Origin: JAWLCQ01 sp041687095
GTDB taxonomy: Bacteria; Planctomycetota; Phycisphaerae; SM23-33
Reading direction: 5' to 3'
Assembly (NCBI GenBank): GCA_041687095.1
Contig: JAWLCQ010000087.1
Location: 1 to 18,696, forward strand
DNA length: 18,696 bases
Part shown: positions 1 to 6,495 of the stretch, piece by piece
How the letters are laid out: every line of letters starts with the position of its first letter
Position numbering within the stretch: the stretch's first letter is position 1
The notes under the pieces: model-generated
Told to the model about the DNA's origin: nothing
Databases searched by the model: none
What the model saw: the letters and a program-made list of their open reading frames with translations, nothing else
Position numbers and translations under genes: made by a program

Positions 1-104
1 TCCATGGAACTCCTGAAGAGCCAACGTGTTACACGCCTGCGGTCTCCTGCTCTCCTGTTCTACTGCTCCATCAGGAAGCATGGTGTGACTTTGTAAACAG
101 GCTG
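1..104. repeat. Intergenic end of window with pyrimidine-rich TCTCCTGC repeat copy
   Basis: This non-coding stretch lies downstream of the PHP gene, which reads leftward. Positions 36-57 contain CCTGCGGTCTCCTG followed by CTCTCCTG, and then CTACTGCTCCAT up to position 70. The first 14 bases are the exact reverse complement of positions 6290-6303. The TCTCCTGC/CTGCTCCA vocabulary is also that of the 16-bp tandem array at 6375-6454, so this is probably a member of a dispersed repeat family. No terminator with a T-run and no gene was seen here. Confidence 0.5.
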
Positions 105-1094
105 TCAGGGCCGCTTGCCTCTGCGAGCGGCCGCCGCCTTGAGGGACTCCAGGCAGGCCAGCGGGGCGTCGCTGTAGAGATCGGCCATGTTGTCCCAGCC
201 GTACCAGTGCAAATCGCTTCCGCCGGTGAACGCACAGCCGGTCTGGCGGACGACCTCCAGCAGCATGCGGCGGTACTCGGGGCTGTTGCGGGGGTGGTAC
301 ACCTCGATCCCATCGACGTATCCGTCGCCCCAGCGGAGGAGACACTCGCGATCGACGCGGGCGGGGTGGGCGAGGACCACGACGGCCCCGGCGCGGTGCA
401 GCGTGTCGCACGTTTCGCGGACGTTCGGCCAGGCGGTGTGCTCCGCGGGCGGATAGGTCAGGCCCAGGACGCGCATGGTGGTCTGCGGCGGATGCTCGCC
501 CGGGAGGCCCAGGCCGCGGTTCTGGAGCATCTGCCCCAGCGGCGTGGGGCAGTTGAACGGCTGCTTCCAGAGGTCGTCCGCGCCCCACTCGCGGCGGACG
601 TGCTCGGCGAGGTCGTCCTCGGAGAAGTCGATCACGCCTTCCGCGCGGAGGCGGTGGAAGTTGCGGCGGAGGCTCTCCACGCCGCCCTCGTACGCGCGGG
701 CCAGCATGGCCTCCAACTCGGGCGTGCGGTCGGGGTAGTAGCCCAGGATGTGCACGTAGGGCTGGTACCGCAGCTCGGGCTCGTCGACGCGCGTGGAGAC
801 CTCGACGGCCGGGACGAACTCGATCCCGGCCTCCGCGGCTCCGCGGGCGGCGGCGTCCTGGGAGGCGAGCGTGTCGTGCTCGGCCAGCGCGAACGCATGG
901 AACCCGGCTCGCTTCAGCGCATGGGCGATGTCCCCGGGCTTGCCCGTGGCCCCGTTGGATGCCGACGAATGGCAGTGGAGATCCACGCCCCTGCATGCAG
1001 GGGGCTCCGCTCGCGGATAGGGATTCTGTCCGAGGACCGGCGTGCGCGGCGGATCGGCGGGCGTCTCCGGGCGCGTTACGGGCGGGTTCGTCAT
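105..1094 (-). CDS. PHP-domain metal-dependent phosphoesterase-like protein
   Basis: A 329-residue protein of the PHP (polymerase and histidinol phosphatase) superfamily, cytoplasmic metal-dependent phosphoesterases. Visible metal-ligand blocks are VDLHCHSS (H40, H42), AEHDT (H73, D74), a later VVLAHPARVD, GIEVYHP, and GGSDLHWYG near the C-terminus, which is the normal PHP order. The start at 1094 is preferred because GAAGGAG lies 7 nt upstream (1102-1108). The frame stays open to 1337, but that extension is a shifted reading of the DHDPS remnant. The first ~35 residues are a Pro-rich leader outside the PHP fold. The start codon overlaps the stop of the remnant (ATGA), as the epimerase does with the intact DHDPS gene. 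Substrate unknown; in this operon a sugar phosphate is plausible but unproven. Confidence 0.85.
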   Translation of the reverse strand: MTNPPVTRPETPADPPRTPVLGQNPYPRAEPPACRGVDLHCHSSASNGATGKPGDIAHALKRAGFHAFALAEHDTLASQDAAARGAAEAGIEFVPAVEVSTRVDEPELRYQPYVHILGYYPDRTPELEAMLARAYEGGVESLRRNFHRLRAEGVIDFSEDDLAEHVRREWGADDLWKQPFNCPTPLGQMLQNRGLGLPGEHPPQTTMRVLGLTYPPAEHTAWPNVRETCDTLHRAGAVVVLAHPARVDRECLLRWGDGYVDGIEVYHPRNSPEYRRMLLEVVRQTGCAFTGGSDLHWYGWDNMADLYSDAPLACLESLKAAAARRGKRP

Positions 1095-1281
1095 GGGCTC
1101 ACTCCTTCGCATCTGGCCGCCGCGACCGTCTCGCGGAGGTTCGCCAGCACCAGCGCCTCGTCGTCGTCCGCCGGGGCGGCGGGGACCGGGACGCGGCAGG
1201 TCGGGTCGATGGGTAGGCCCAACTCGCCGAGGTACCGCTTCGCCGACGCCGGGTAGCGATGGCGGATCGTCAGGTCCGCCA
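1091..1281 (-). pseudogene. 3'-end remnant of a second DHDPS-family gene
   Basis: Read on the minus strand in the DHDPS frame, this segment encodes about 63 residues closely matching the C-terminus of the intact DHDPS-family protein, for example ADLTIRHRYPASAKRYLGE against ADLTIRSRYPASAKRYLGE. It ends in a TGA that overlaps the next ATG. It is colinear without gaps with 2319-2509 (offset 1228). By hand alignment of 1131-1281 I count about 11 differences in 151 bases; similarity is lower toward 1091. The frame has no internal stop and several changes are silent or conservative (I/V). It therefore looks like the end of a once-functional paralogue whose 5' part is gone rather than a fresh copy. 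Its left boundary supplies the epimerase stop codon. Confidence 0.8.
1102..1108 (-). promoter_or_regulatory. Ribosome binding site deciding the PHP gene start
   Basis: GAAGGAG on the minus strand, 7 nt before the ATG at 1094. The homologous position before the epimerase gene (2330-2336) reads GAAGGGG, so the site lies inside the duplicated segment and supports short starts for both genes. Confidence 0.7.
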
Positions 1282-2322
1282 CGCCCGGTACGCCGCGAGG
1301 ATTCTCTCGTAGTCGCCGTCCGCATCCCAGGGGGCAATCCTGTCGTGGTCGATCAGCCAGCGGAGGGTCCGGCGCATCCCTTCCACAAACGGTATCGTCT
1401 GCCTCCAGCCAAGTTCGTCCCGGGCACGGGACATGTCGTACATGCCGGGATACCTGAGGCTGCGGTGAACCTGATCGGACAGCCCGGGGGCGATCTCGCA
1501 GAGGATCTCCACCGGCACGTGCACCAGCGGGGGCACGGCCACATCCATTGCCAGGGCGATGCGCTCGTAGTACTGATCCCACGTCATCCACTCGTCGCCC
1601 GCAGCGTTGTAGGCCCGGCCGAAGGAGGCGGGGTTTCCCGCAGCCAGCGTAAACACGCGAGCGACGTCATCGGCATGCAAGGCCGACCACAGGCCCAAAC
1701 CGTCCCCGTGGACAATCACCGGCTTCCCGCGCCTCACGCGGTCCAGGAACCCCCTCGACTGCCCCAGGCTGTGCAGGACGCCTCCGGTCTCACCATAGAT
1801 CTGGCCCGGGCGGACCACGGTCAGGGCGTAGTCGCCCCGGCGTTCGCCTTCGCGGTAGATCTCCTCGCACCGAATCTTGCCGATCCCGCTGGGGAACGTC
1901 GCCCCCAGCCGGTGGTCGTCACGGACCGGGTAGCTGTCAGCGGGCTTGGGGTAGACGTTGGTGCTGCTGCAGAAAACGAGCTGCCGAGCGATACCCGCAC
2001 AGGCGCCCGACACCACGGTCGCCCGCTCAGGCACGCCGCTGACCATGTCGATCACGCAGTCCCACCAAGCCTCGCTACGAATCCGGGCGGTGCAGGCGTC
2101 GGCATGGCCGAGGTCATCCGTCCATTGCCGATACCGACCGCTGAGGCGCGAGGGCGTTCGGCCGCGGTTGAGGACGGTGACCTCCTCGCCGCGGTCGATG
2201 AGTTGCTGGGCGACAGACGTGCTCGCCAGCCCGGTCCCGCCGAGAATCAGCACTTTCATGGCCGGGCGTTCGCCCGTTTGCGTGGGCGGCCTCTCTGGAC
2301 GCGCGGAGGTCGGATCGGTCAT
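1270..2322 (-). CDS. NAD-dependent epimerase/dehydratase-like (extended SDR) protein
   Basis: A 350-residue extended short-chain dehydrogenase/reductase. The Rossmann dinucleotide motif GGTGLAS is at residues 28-34 after KVLIL. The SSTNVYP block and the RPGQIYGE block also fit NAD-dependent epimerases acting on sugars or nucleotide sugars. The catalytic YxxxK is not canonical: the conserved lysine in SGIGKIRCEE has Ser four residues before it instead of Tyr, so activity may differ. ATG 2322 is chosen for the GAAGGGG site at 2330-2336 and the ATGA overlap with the upstream DHDPS stop; ATG 2259 (MKVLILGG) is an alternative that removes a 21-residue Pro-rich leader. The last few residues (AWRT) and the TGA lie in sequence derived from the DHDPS remnant, so the native C-terminus has been slightly altered. 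Confidence 0.8.
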   Translation of the reverse strand: MTDPTSARPERPPTQTGERPAMKVLILGGTGLASTSVAQQLIDRGEEVTVLNRGRTPSRLSGRYRQWTDDLGHADACTARIRSEAWWDCVIDMVSGVPERATVVSGACAGIARQLVFCSSTNVYPKPADSYPVRDDHRLGATFPSGIGKIRCEEIYREGERRGDYALTVVRPGQIYGETGGVLHSLGQSRGFLDRVRRGKPVIVHGDGLGLWSALHADDVARVFTLAAGNPASFGRAYNAAGDEWMTWDQYYERIALAMDVAVPPLVHVPVEILCEIAPGLSDQVHRSLRYPGMYDMSRARDELGWRQTIPFVEGMRRTLRWLIDHDRIAPWDADGDYERILAAYRAWRT

Positions 2323-3245
2323 GCGTGATCCCCTTCGGCCCGAACGCCGGCCACCGCCTCGCGGAGGTTCGCCAGGACCAGGGCCTCGTCGTCGTCCGCC
2401 GGGGCGGCGGGGACCGGGATGCGGCAGGTCGGGCCGACGGGCAAGCCCAGCTCGCCGAGGTACCGCTTCGCCGACGCCGGGTAGCGGCTGCGGATCGTCA
2501 GGTCCGCCAGCGTCAGGAACCGCTGGAGGCGGCCGGCGGCGGCGGGGGCGTCCGCGAACCGGGCGCAGAGGCGGACGAAGAGGTCCGGGTAGAAGTTGGC
2601 CGCGATGCCGCTGTAGCCGTCGCCCCCCGCACGAAGCGAGTGCAGAAGGGACGGGCAGTGGGCGTTGAACCACCGCAGGGGCGTACCGCGAACGGCGTGC
2701 AGCTTCGCCTCGATCTGGTCGATACGGCAGCAGGTGTCCTTGAGGAACCGGAACCGTCCGCTCTCGGCCGCCCAGCGCAGCAGTTCCACGCTGAGCGTCC
2801 GGTGGTACGGCTGGGGGCACTCGTAGAGGCCCAGGGGGATCCCGTCGCAGGCGTCCATCATCGCCTGGGTGTTGCGCTGCCAGGCGGCGTCGGGGTCGCC
2901 CTCGGCCGCCAACTGGTTGACGGTGAGCACGACGGCCGCCGCGCCCGTCCCCGCCAGCCGCCGGGCCTGCTGGGCCTGCTCGTCGAGAGTCTGCCCGAAC
3001 GCCCCGGCCGTCACCACCGGCACCCTGCCGGCGGCGCGGGCCACGACGCGAGCGGCCAACTGCACCCGCTCGTCGGGCGAGAGCAGGTACATCTCGCTGG
3101 ACAGGCAGACGGTGAACAGCCCCGCAACCCCCGCGTCGACGTACCAGTCCACCAGGGCGTCGACGCCCCGCCAGTCGATGGCGCCGGCGTCGGTGAAGGG
3201 GGTGAGCATCACCGGCCAAACGCCGCGGGGGAGCATGTCGTGCAT
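2319..3245 (-). CDS. DHDPS/N-acetylneuraminate lyase-family aldolase
   Basis: A 308-residue (beta/alpha)8-barrel class I aldolase or dehydratase of the dihydrodipicolinate synthase/N-acetylneuraminate lyase superfamily. It contains VWPVMLTPFTDAGAIDW at the N-terminus, Tyr141 in GLYECPQPYHR, the Schiff-base lysine K169 in FLKDTC, and GGDGYSGIAANFYPDLF toward the C-terminus. The family forms or cleaves C-C bonds next to pyruvate; in a carbohydrate operon, cleavage of a 2-keto-3-deoxy sugar acid or sialic-acid-like substrate is more likely than lysine biosynthesis, but this is inference. The start at 3245 fits family length; ATG 3284, preceded by GGGGGA, is an alternative adding 13 residues. It is the first gene of the leftward operon, divergent from the AraC gene. 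Confidence 0.85.
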   Translation of the reverse strand: MHDMLPRGVWPVMLTPFTDAGAIDWRGVDALVDWYVDAGVAGLFTVCLSSEMYLLSPDERVQLAARVVARAAGRVPVVTAGAFGQTLDEQAQQARRLAGTGAAAVVLTVNQLAAEGDPDAAWQRNTQAMMDACDGIPLGLYECPQPYHRTLSVELLRWAAESGRFRFLKDTCCRIDQIEAKLHAVRGTPLRWFNAHCPSLLHSLRAGGDGYSGIAANFYPDLFVRLCARFADAPAAAGRLQRFLTLADLTIRSRYPASAKRYLGELGLPVGPTCRIPVPAAPADDDEALVLANLREAVAGVRAEGDHA

Positions 3246-3413
3246 GTCATTTCCCGATCGGTTATGTGCGAGCCCATCGTGCATTCCCCCAGCTTACGGC
3301 AAGACCGCCGGGACTCCCATAGCACAATCGGGTCAATCCATGGTACTTTCCGATCATTCCGCACGCGCGGGCCCGCCCACGCACACCCGCGCACCCGAGG
3401 ATTGCAGACCGAC
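3246..3413. promoter_or_regulatory. Divergent intergenic region between DHDPS-family and AraC-family genes
   Basis: These 168 bp separate the leftward aldolase operon from the rightward AraC-family gene and must hold both promoters if each gene has its own. No convincing -35/-10 pair was found. GGTCAA (3335-3340) reads TTGACC on the minus strand, but there is no well-placed -10 partner. An AraC operator is expected here from gene order only. Confidence 0.4.
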
Positions 3414-4301
3414 GTGAGCGCCAGAGGCAAACAAGGTGAGACATCTGCGGCCATCGCGCTGCCGCCGTTGCGCGAGCTTCGGCAATGCTGCGCGCGGATC
3501 GCGGCGGAGGTGCCCGTTCTCCATTACGGCGGCTGTCGGCTGGCCCTCTTGAGCGTTCACGCCAACCTCAGCCCGCCCGGCACCGTCATCCGGCCGCATC
3601 GCCACTCCCACTTCGAGGCAATCCTGGTCCTGCGAGGCAGGGCCCGAGAATCCACGTCGCCGGGGGATTCACTGGTGCCCGGCACGCTGCAACTGCATGC
3701 TCCGGGCGATACGCACGGCTGGGACTCGCACTCCGACAGTCTGCTGCGCCTGGGCGTGTGGTTCACACTTGAGCCTGGATGTTCGACGGTTCCGTGTGCG
3801 CGGTGGCCTCGCGACCCCGGGCACTGCCGCACTGCCCAAAAGCTCCTCCGTGACGCGGCGTCCTCGAGCCCGGGACGGGCAGACCGGCTGGCGGCACGGC
3901 TGACGCTGCTTCTGGCACCTGCCTTGGCCCTGATCGACCTGCCCGAGCGGCCAGCGCCGCCGCCCAACGATACAGACGACCCGCACCGGATCGCCCCCTT
4001 CGTCGAACGGTTCCTCAGCGACAACCTCACCGAGCCGCTGACCCTCGACGACGTCGCCGCCCAGGTCAACATGAGCGTCCCAGCCCTGGCACGCCGATTC
4101 CGCCTGGAGACGGACGGCTCGGTGATGGCCCACTTGCAGGACCTGCGCATGCGGAAGGCAGCCGATCTGCTCCGCACCGGCACGCTGTCCGTCAAGGAGG
4201 TCGCAGCGGCCGTGGGGATCCCCGATACCTCGTACTTCTGCCGCTGCTTCCGCCGCGCCTGGGGCGACTCCCCCAGGCGGTTCGGTACGTCAGCATCGTG
4301 A
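3414..4301 (+). CDS. AraC-family transcriptional regulator with cupin sensor domain
   Basis: A 295-residue regulator. The N-terminal half carries a cupin-like sensor segment (PHRHSHFEAILVLRG, then LQLHAPGDTHGWDSH), the sugar-binding architecture of AraC/RhaS-type proteins. The C-terminal ~100 residues hold the double helix-turn-helix: LTLDDVAAQVNMSVPALARRF for the first, and SVKEVAAAVGIPDTSYFCRCF followed by SPRRF for the second. No early ATG is suitable; GTG 3414 is chosen because residues upstream look non-coding and the only upstream ATG (3264) lies almost on top of the divergent gene. GAGG at 3397-3400 is rather far upstream, so the exact start is uncertain. It probably controls the adjacent leftward operon and perhaps the rightward glycan genes in response to a sugar. 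Confidence 0.85.
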   Translation: MSARGKQGETSAAIALPPLRELRQCCARIAAEVPVLHYGGCRLALLSVHANLSPPGTVIRPHRHSHFEAILVLRGRARESTSPGDSLVPGTLQLHAPGDTHGWDSHSDSLLRLGVWFTLEPGCSTVPCARWPRDPGHCRTAQKLLRDAASSSPGRADRLAARLTLLLAPALALIDLPERPAPPPNDTDDPHRIAPFVERFLSDNLTEPLTLDDVAAQVNMSVPALARRFRLETDGSVMAHLQDLRMRKAADLLRTGTLSVKEVAAAVGIPDTSYFCRCFRRAWGDSPRRFGTSAS

Positions 4302-4399
4302 CTGGCCTGACTTCCCCTCAACTGGCACGGGGGCCGATGGCGGTAGGTGGGGGGCTTTGACATATCCGGCGTCACCCCCTCGCCACGCACCCAGGGGGC

Positions 4400-4625
4400 A
4401 CCACCGGCTGGCCCAGATCGAAGCGGGCGAGTACGTCAGCCTCGAAGGCCTGGCCAAGGCCGTCGGCTGCGACCGCACCCACGTCGGCCGCATGCTCCGG
4501 CTGACCCGCCTCACCCCGGACATCATCGAGGCAATCCTGCGCGGCGACGAGCCCGACGGCCTCAGCCTGGAGAAGCTCCGGAAGAACCTGTCGGTGCGTT
4601 GGGAGGAGCAGAGGAAGGAGTATGG
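4400..4625 (+). pseudogene. Fragment of a recombinase-associated helix-turn-helix domain
   Basis: One frame encodes an HTH segment: EAGEYVSLEGLAKAVGCD, then RTHVGRMLRLTRLTPDIIEA, then ILRGDEPDGLSLEKL and VRWEEQRKEYG. From memory this resembles a domain common at the C-terminus of, or beside, serine site-specific recombinases, where RVLRLTLLAPDIVEAILDG and WxEQR recur. No start codon with an RBS or upstream recombinase body is present. The open frame runs on from 4625 to 4743 into sequence antisense to the next gene, so the natural end is also lost. It is best read as a remnant of a mobile element inserted next to the AraC gene. A small stand-alone HTH protein starting at 4357 is a weaker alternative. 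Confidence 0.5.
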
Positions 4626-4693
4626 GAGACAACCTGACATCCTGCTCTTTCGGCACGCAAGAGTCGGTAGATTCCAGGATGGGGCGGTTCGCT

Positions 4694-5047
4694 CTATTCC
4701 TTGCTCAGCCAGAATTCGTACTGATCCCAGTCCGAGCGAATGATCCGCTGTCTATCCGATTCTGCTGTCTTTTCAAATGCGATTCTCGTGTAGCCGGGAT
4801 ATTCTGCGGAAGCGAGGACGTCTCGATAGTCATACTTGGCAATATCCATTTGCCTGCGAACGGCGTCCAGATTGCCGTCTGCGAGCTTCAGTACGGCAAG
4901 TCGCACACGATGGGCACCCCGCTGCCAGTCGCCCCTTCCGTACTCATCTAGGATTGCCATGACGGCATCAAACTGGTCCGGACTGAAGTCGCGACGCACG
5001 ACACGGATTACGTCTTCCCCTGAAACGTTTGGAACTGGTTGGTCCAT
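4694..5047 (-). CDS. Uncharacterised 117-residue conserved-looking protein
   Basis: A small soluble acidic protein starting MDQPVPNVSGEDVIRVV, with a core of ILDEYGRGDWQRGAHRVRL and LAVLKLADGNLDAVRRQMD followed by YDYRDVLASAEYPGY. From memory the pattern (EYG...RVRLAxLKLAxG...DYRDVLxxAEYP) recurs in many bacterial hypothetical proteins, often in several copies per genome, with no known function. The start at 5047 is chosen because the longer frame to 5125 reads unlike protein; its RBS is weak. It follows the 219-residue gene on the same strand by 104 bp, so they may be co-transcribed. Codon use is less GC-rich at third positions than in neighbouring operons, which suggests separate acquisition. 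No membrane segment or signal peptide seen. Confidence 0.7.
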   Translation of the reverse strand: MDQPVPNVSGEDVIRVVRRDFSPDQFDAVMAILDEYGRGDWQRGAHRVRLAVLKLADGNLDAVRRQMDIAKYDYRDVLASAEYPGYTRIAFEKTAESDRQRIIRSDWDQYEFWLSKE

Positions 5048-5151
5048 GATGTCTTTCTGGAACACATCTTCTGTGATAGCAGCACGTCGAGTGCACCAGC
5101 GGGGCCAGCAACCTGGTTCGGTCACCGCACAACACCTCGGCCGATGGCTGA

Positions 5152-5811
5152 CTACCTGTAATAGTAGAACCAGTTGCTCTGGTAGTTGGTGTCGAAATTC
5201 TCTTTGGAGTCAAAGGTCACGAGTATCCCTGTCCTTGCGACGTAACCGAACTCGTCATGCGGCTTGACGAGCCGCAAGTATTCTTCGGCATACGGGGTCC
5301 GTAGGCCCTTGACCTCATAGCCCTCGGCCTGGGCGATGGTATAGAAGAAGAAGGTTGCGGAGTCGAACAGCCTGGATATGTGCCACAGATCGGGATTGGC
5401 CAACGCGCGCTTCAGGCGGTCAAGATCAGCCTCCGTGACCTTCTCGTTGGCCTCGATTCTCGCTACTCTTTCGAATGCCGAGAAGATCACAAAGAGCCTT
5501 TCGGTCTCTATCTCCCGAACACGTTGTTCAACAAGCAGCCGCTCAAACTGCTCCCGGATTTGATTCTCCTTGCCCTGGTCGAAATTGCCGCGGCGGTCAG
5601 TGAACTTCTTCTGATCGCGTTCCCACTCCAGTATCACATTCAGTCGGGGCCGGCTATCCGGGATCACCGTCTCGTAGCGGATGTTCAGCACCTGGACACC
5701 ATACGCTGACGCGATCCAGTCGGCAAGCTCGCGATACGGAGATGGAAGCGGACGTCCGCTCTTCTTGAGTCGTTTGGTCTCGCGATAGTCCTTGTCGCTC
5801 GGCATGATCAT
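5152..5811 (-). CDS. Uncharacterised 219-residue protein with aromatic C-terminus
   Basis: A soluble charged protein not assigned to a named family. From ATG 5811 (or 5805) it begins MIMPSDKDYRETKRL. A Lys/Arg/Glu-rich helical region (KENQIREQFERLLVEQRVRE) sits near the middle, and the end reads ENFDTNYQSNWFYYYR. The frame stays open to 6033, but the N-terminal extension is Arg-rich with no family character, and GAGGGA lies upstream of 5811. Base composition is clearly lower in GC than in the flanking operons. With the 117-residue gene downstream and the recombinase-like fragment nearby, it looks like cargo brought by a mobile element. An immunity or stress-related role is possible but unsupported. 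Confidence 0.65.
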   Translation of the reverse strand: MIMPSDKDYRETKRLKKSGRPLPSPYRELADWIASAYGVQVLNIRYETVIPDSRPRLNVILEWERDQKKFTDRRGNFDQGKENQIREQFERLLVEQRVREIETERLFVIFSAFERVARIEANEKVTEADLDRLKRALANPDLWHISRLFDSATFFFYTIAQAEGYEVKGLRTPYAEEYLRLVKPHDEFGYVARTGILVTFDSKENFDTNYQSNWFYYYR

Positions 5812-6143
5812 CGTCGCGTATCCCTCAGGCGGGGGAACCGCACCTAGAATCTTGTTGCGCCTGATCTTACTGCGCCACAGGCTTCTTTGAAATTGTCTTG
5901 TCACCGGTGGCACGGCCCACGCCGCCTGTCGCGTCCGTTCGCGCTCACGTCCCCGAAGCAGTGCCAAGCATTTCCATTGCGGTGCCAGAAAGCGCTCACG
6001 TCGCGCTGACATGACGGTCTTTTGGCACTGCAAACGTCACAGTGACGGGGTTGCGGTCCCGTTGCATGAGGCGAAGTCAGGTGCGACTCGCGCCCACCCC
6101 GATTCTGCGTAAGTGCCCGTGATGAAGCACTTTGTCTCTCACT

Positions 6144-6164
6144 TGACGGGGCGTAACCCCGTCA
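6144..6164. repeat. 8-bp perfect inverted repeat TGACGGGG-cgtaa-CCCCGTCA
   Basis: The arms at 6144-6151 and 6157-6164 are exact reverse complements around a 5-base loop. The same word occurs as GTGACGGGG at 6042-6050 and CCCCGTCAC at 6222-6230. There is no T-run, so it is not a classical terminator; an operator or a dispersed repeat is possible. Confidence 0.55.
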
Positions 6165-6289
6165 CGCGATTCACGGACTTTGAGACGAGTGTGGCCCCCG
6201 GAACAGCGCTTTCGGGCGATGCCCCGTCACGTGGCTTGGCCTCACGGGGCGGCGGGGCGGTGGAGAGTGAAGCAGGAGATCGCTCCGCT

Positions 6290-6307
6290 CAGGAGACCGC
6301 AGGAGAG
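6290..6307. repeat. Inverted copy of the TCTCCTGC repeat word
   Basis: CAGGAGACCGCAGGAGAG; its first 14 bases are the exact reverse complement of positions 36-49. GCAGGAGA also occurs at 6272-6279 and 6299-6306, opposite in orientation to the TCTCCTGC words of the tandem array at 6375-6454. The two blocks could pair into a large imperfect hairpin. Confidence 0.5.
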
Positions 6308-6374
6308 CTAGCTCTTGGCGGTCCAAAGGGTATGGCGATGAGCGGCGTTCTGCGGCTGTCTACTGCTCACCTGT

Positions 6375-6454
6375 CCACTGCTCTCCTGCTCCACTGCTCT
6401 CCTGCTCCACTGCTCTCCTGCTCCACTGCTCTCCTGCTCCACTGCTCTCCTGCT
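6375..6454. repeat. Tandem array: five perfect copies of a 16-bp unit
   Basis: The unit CCACTGCTCTCCTGCT is repeated without error at 6375, 6391, 6407, 6423 and 6439. A degenerate copy lies just upstream (6359-6374), and the array runs directly into the hairpin arm CTCCATTG. The unit is itself two related 8-mers. There are no spacers, so this is a minisatellite-type array rather than CRISPR. Related words occur at 36-70 and, inverted, at 6272-6307. Confidence 0.9.
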
Positions 6455-6495
6455 CCATTGAAAAGGCCCCCTTTGGGCGGGCCTTTTCAATGGAG
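6453..6495. terminator. 17-bp perfect hairpin, probable bidirectional intrinsic terminator
   Basis: The arms CTCCATTGAAAAGGCCC (6453-6469) and its exact reverse complement (6479-6495) flank a 9-base loop. The stem has a GC-rich top (GGCCC/GGGCC) with A4 before and T4 after on each strand, the form of a short bidirectional terminator. It would block read-through in either direction across the scar region. The T-tract is short and inside the stem, so a mobile-element inverted repeat remains an alternative. Confidence 0.65.

Noticed and set aside
110..133. GGCCGCT/AGCGGCC stem at the PHP gene end as terminator
   Set aside because: It lies largely within the coding sequence, has a 10-base loop and no T-run on the transcribed strand.
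207..1256. Long plus-strand open frame opposite the PHP gene
   Set aside because: No RBS or family motif; it mirrors the PHP gene's GC-biased codons. The similar long antisense frames at 7737-8660, 8669-9592, 10647-12143, 11927-13126 and 16034-18187 are rejected for the same reason.
1095..1337. N-terminal extension of the PHP protein
   Set aside because: It is a shifted reading of the DHDPS remnant; the RBS at 1102-1108 points to the start at 1094.
2323..3219. Long N-terminal extension of the epimerase frame
   Set aside because: It is an out-of-frame reading of the intact DHDPS-family gene; the epimerase begins at 2322 or 2259.
2319..3245. Calling the aldolase dapA or nanA
   Set aside because: Superfamily residues are present, but specificity motifs cannot be decided by eye and the context is sugar catabolism of unknown substrate.
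4375..4398. CCCCCT/AGGGGG 6-bp stem as terminator of the AraC gene
   Set aside because: Short stem, 12-base loop and no T-run; it may be chance in GC-rich DNA.
6375..6454. CRISPR array
   Set aside because: The 16-bp units are directly adjacent with no spacers, and no cas genes are nearby.
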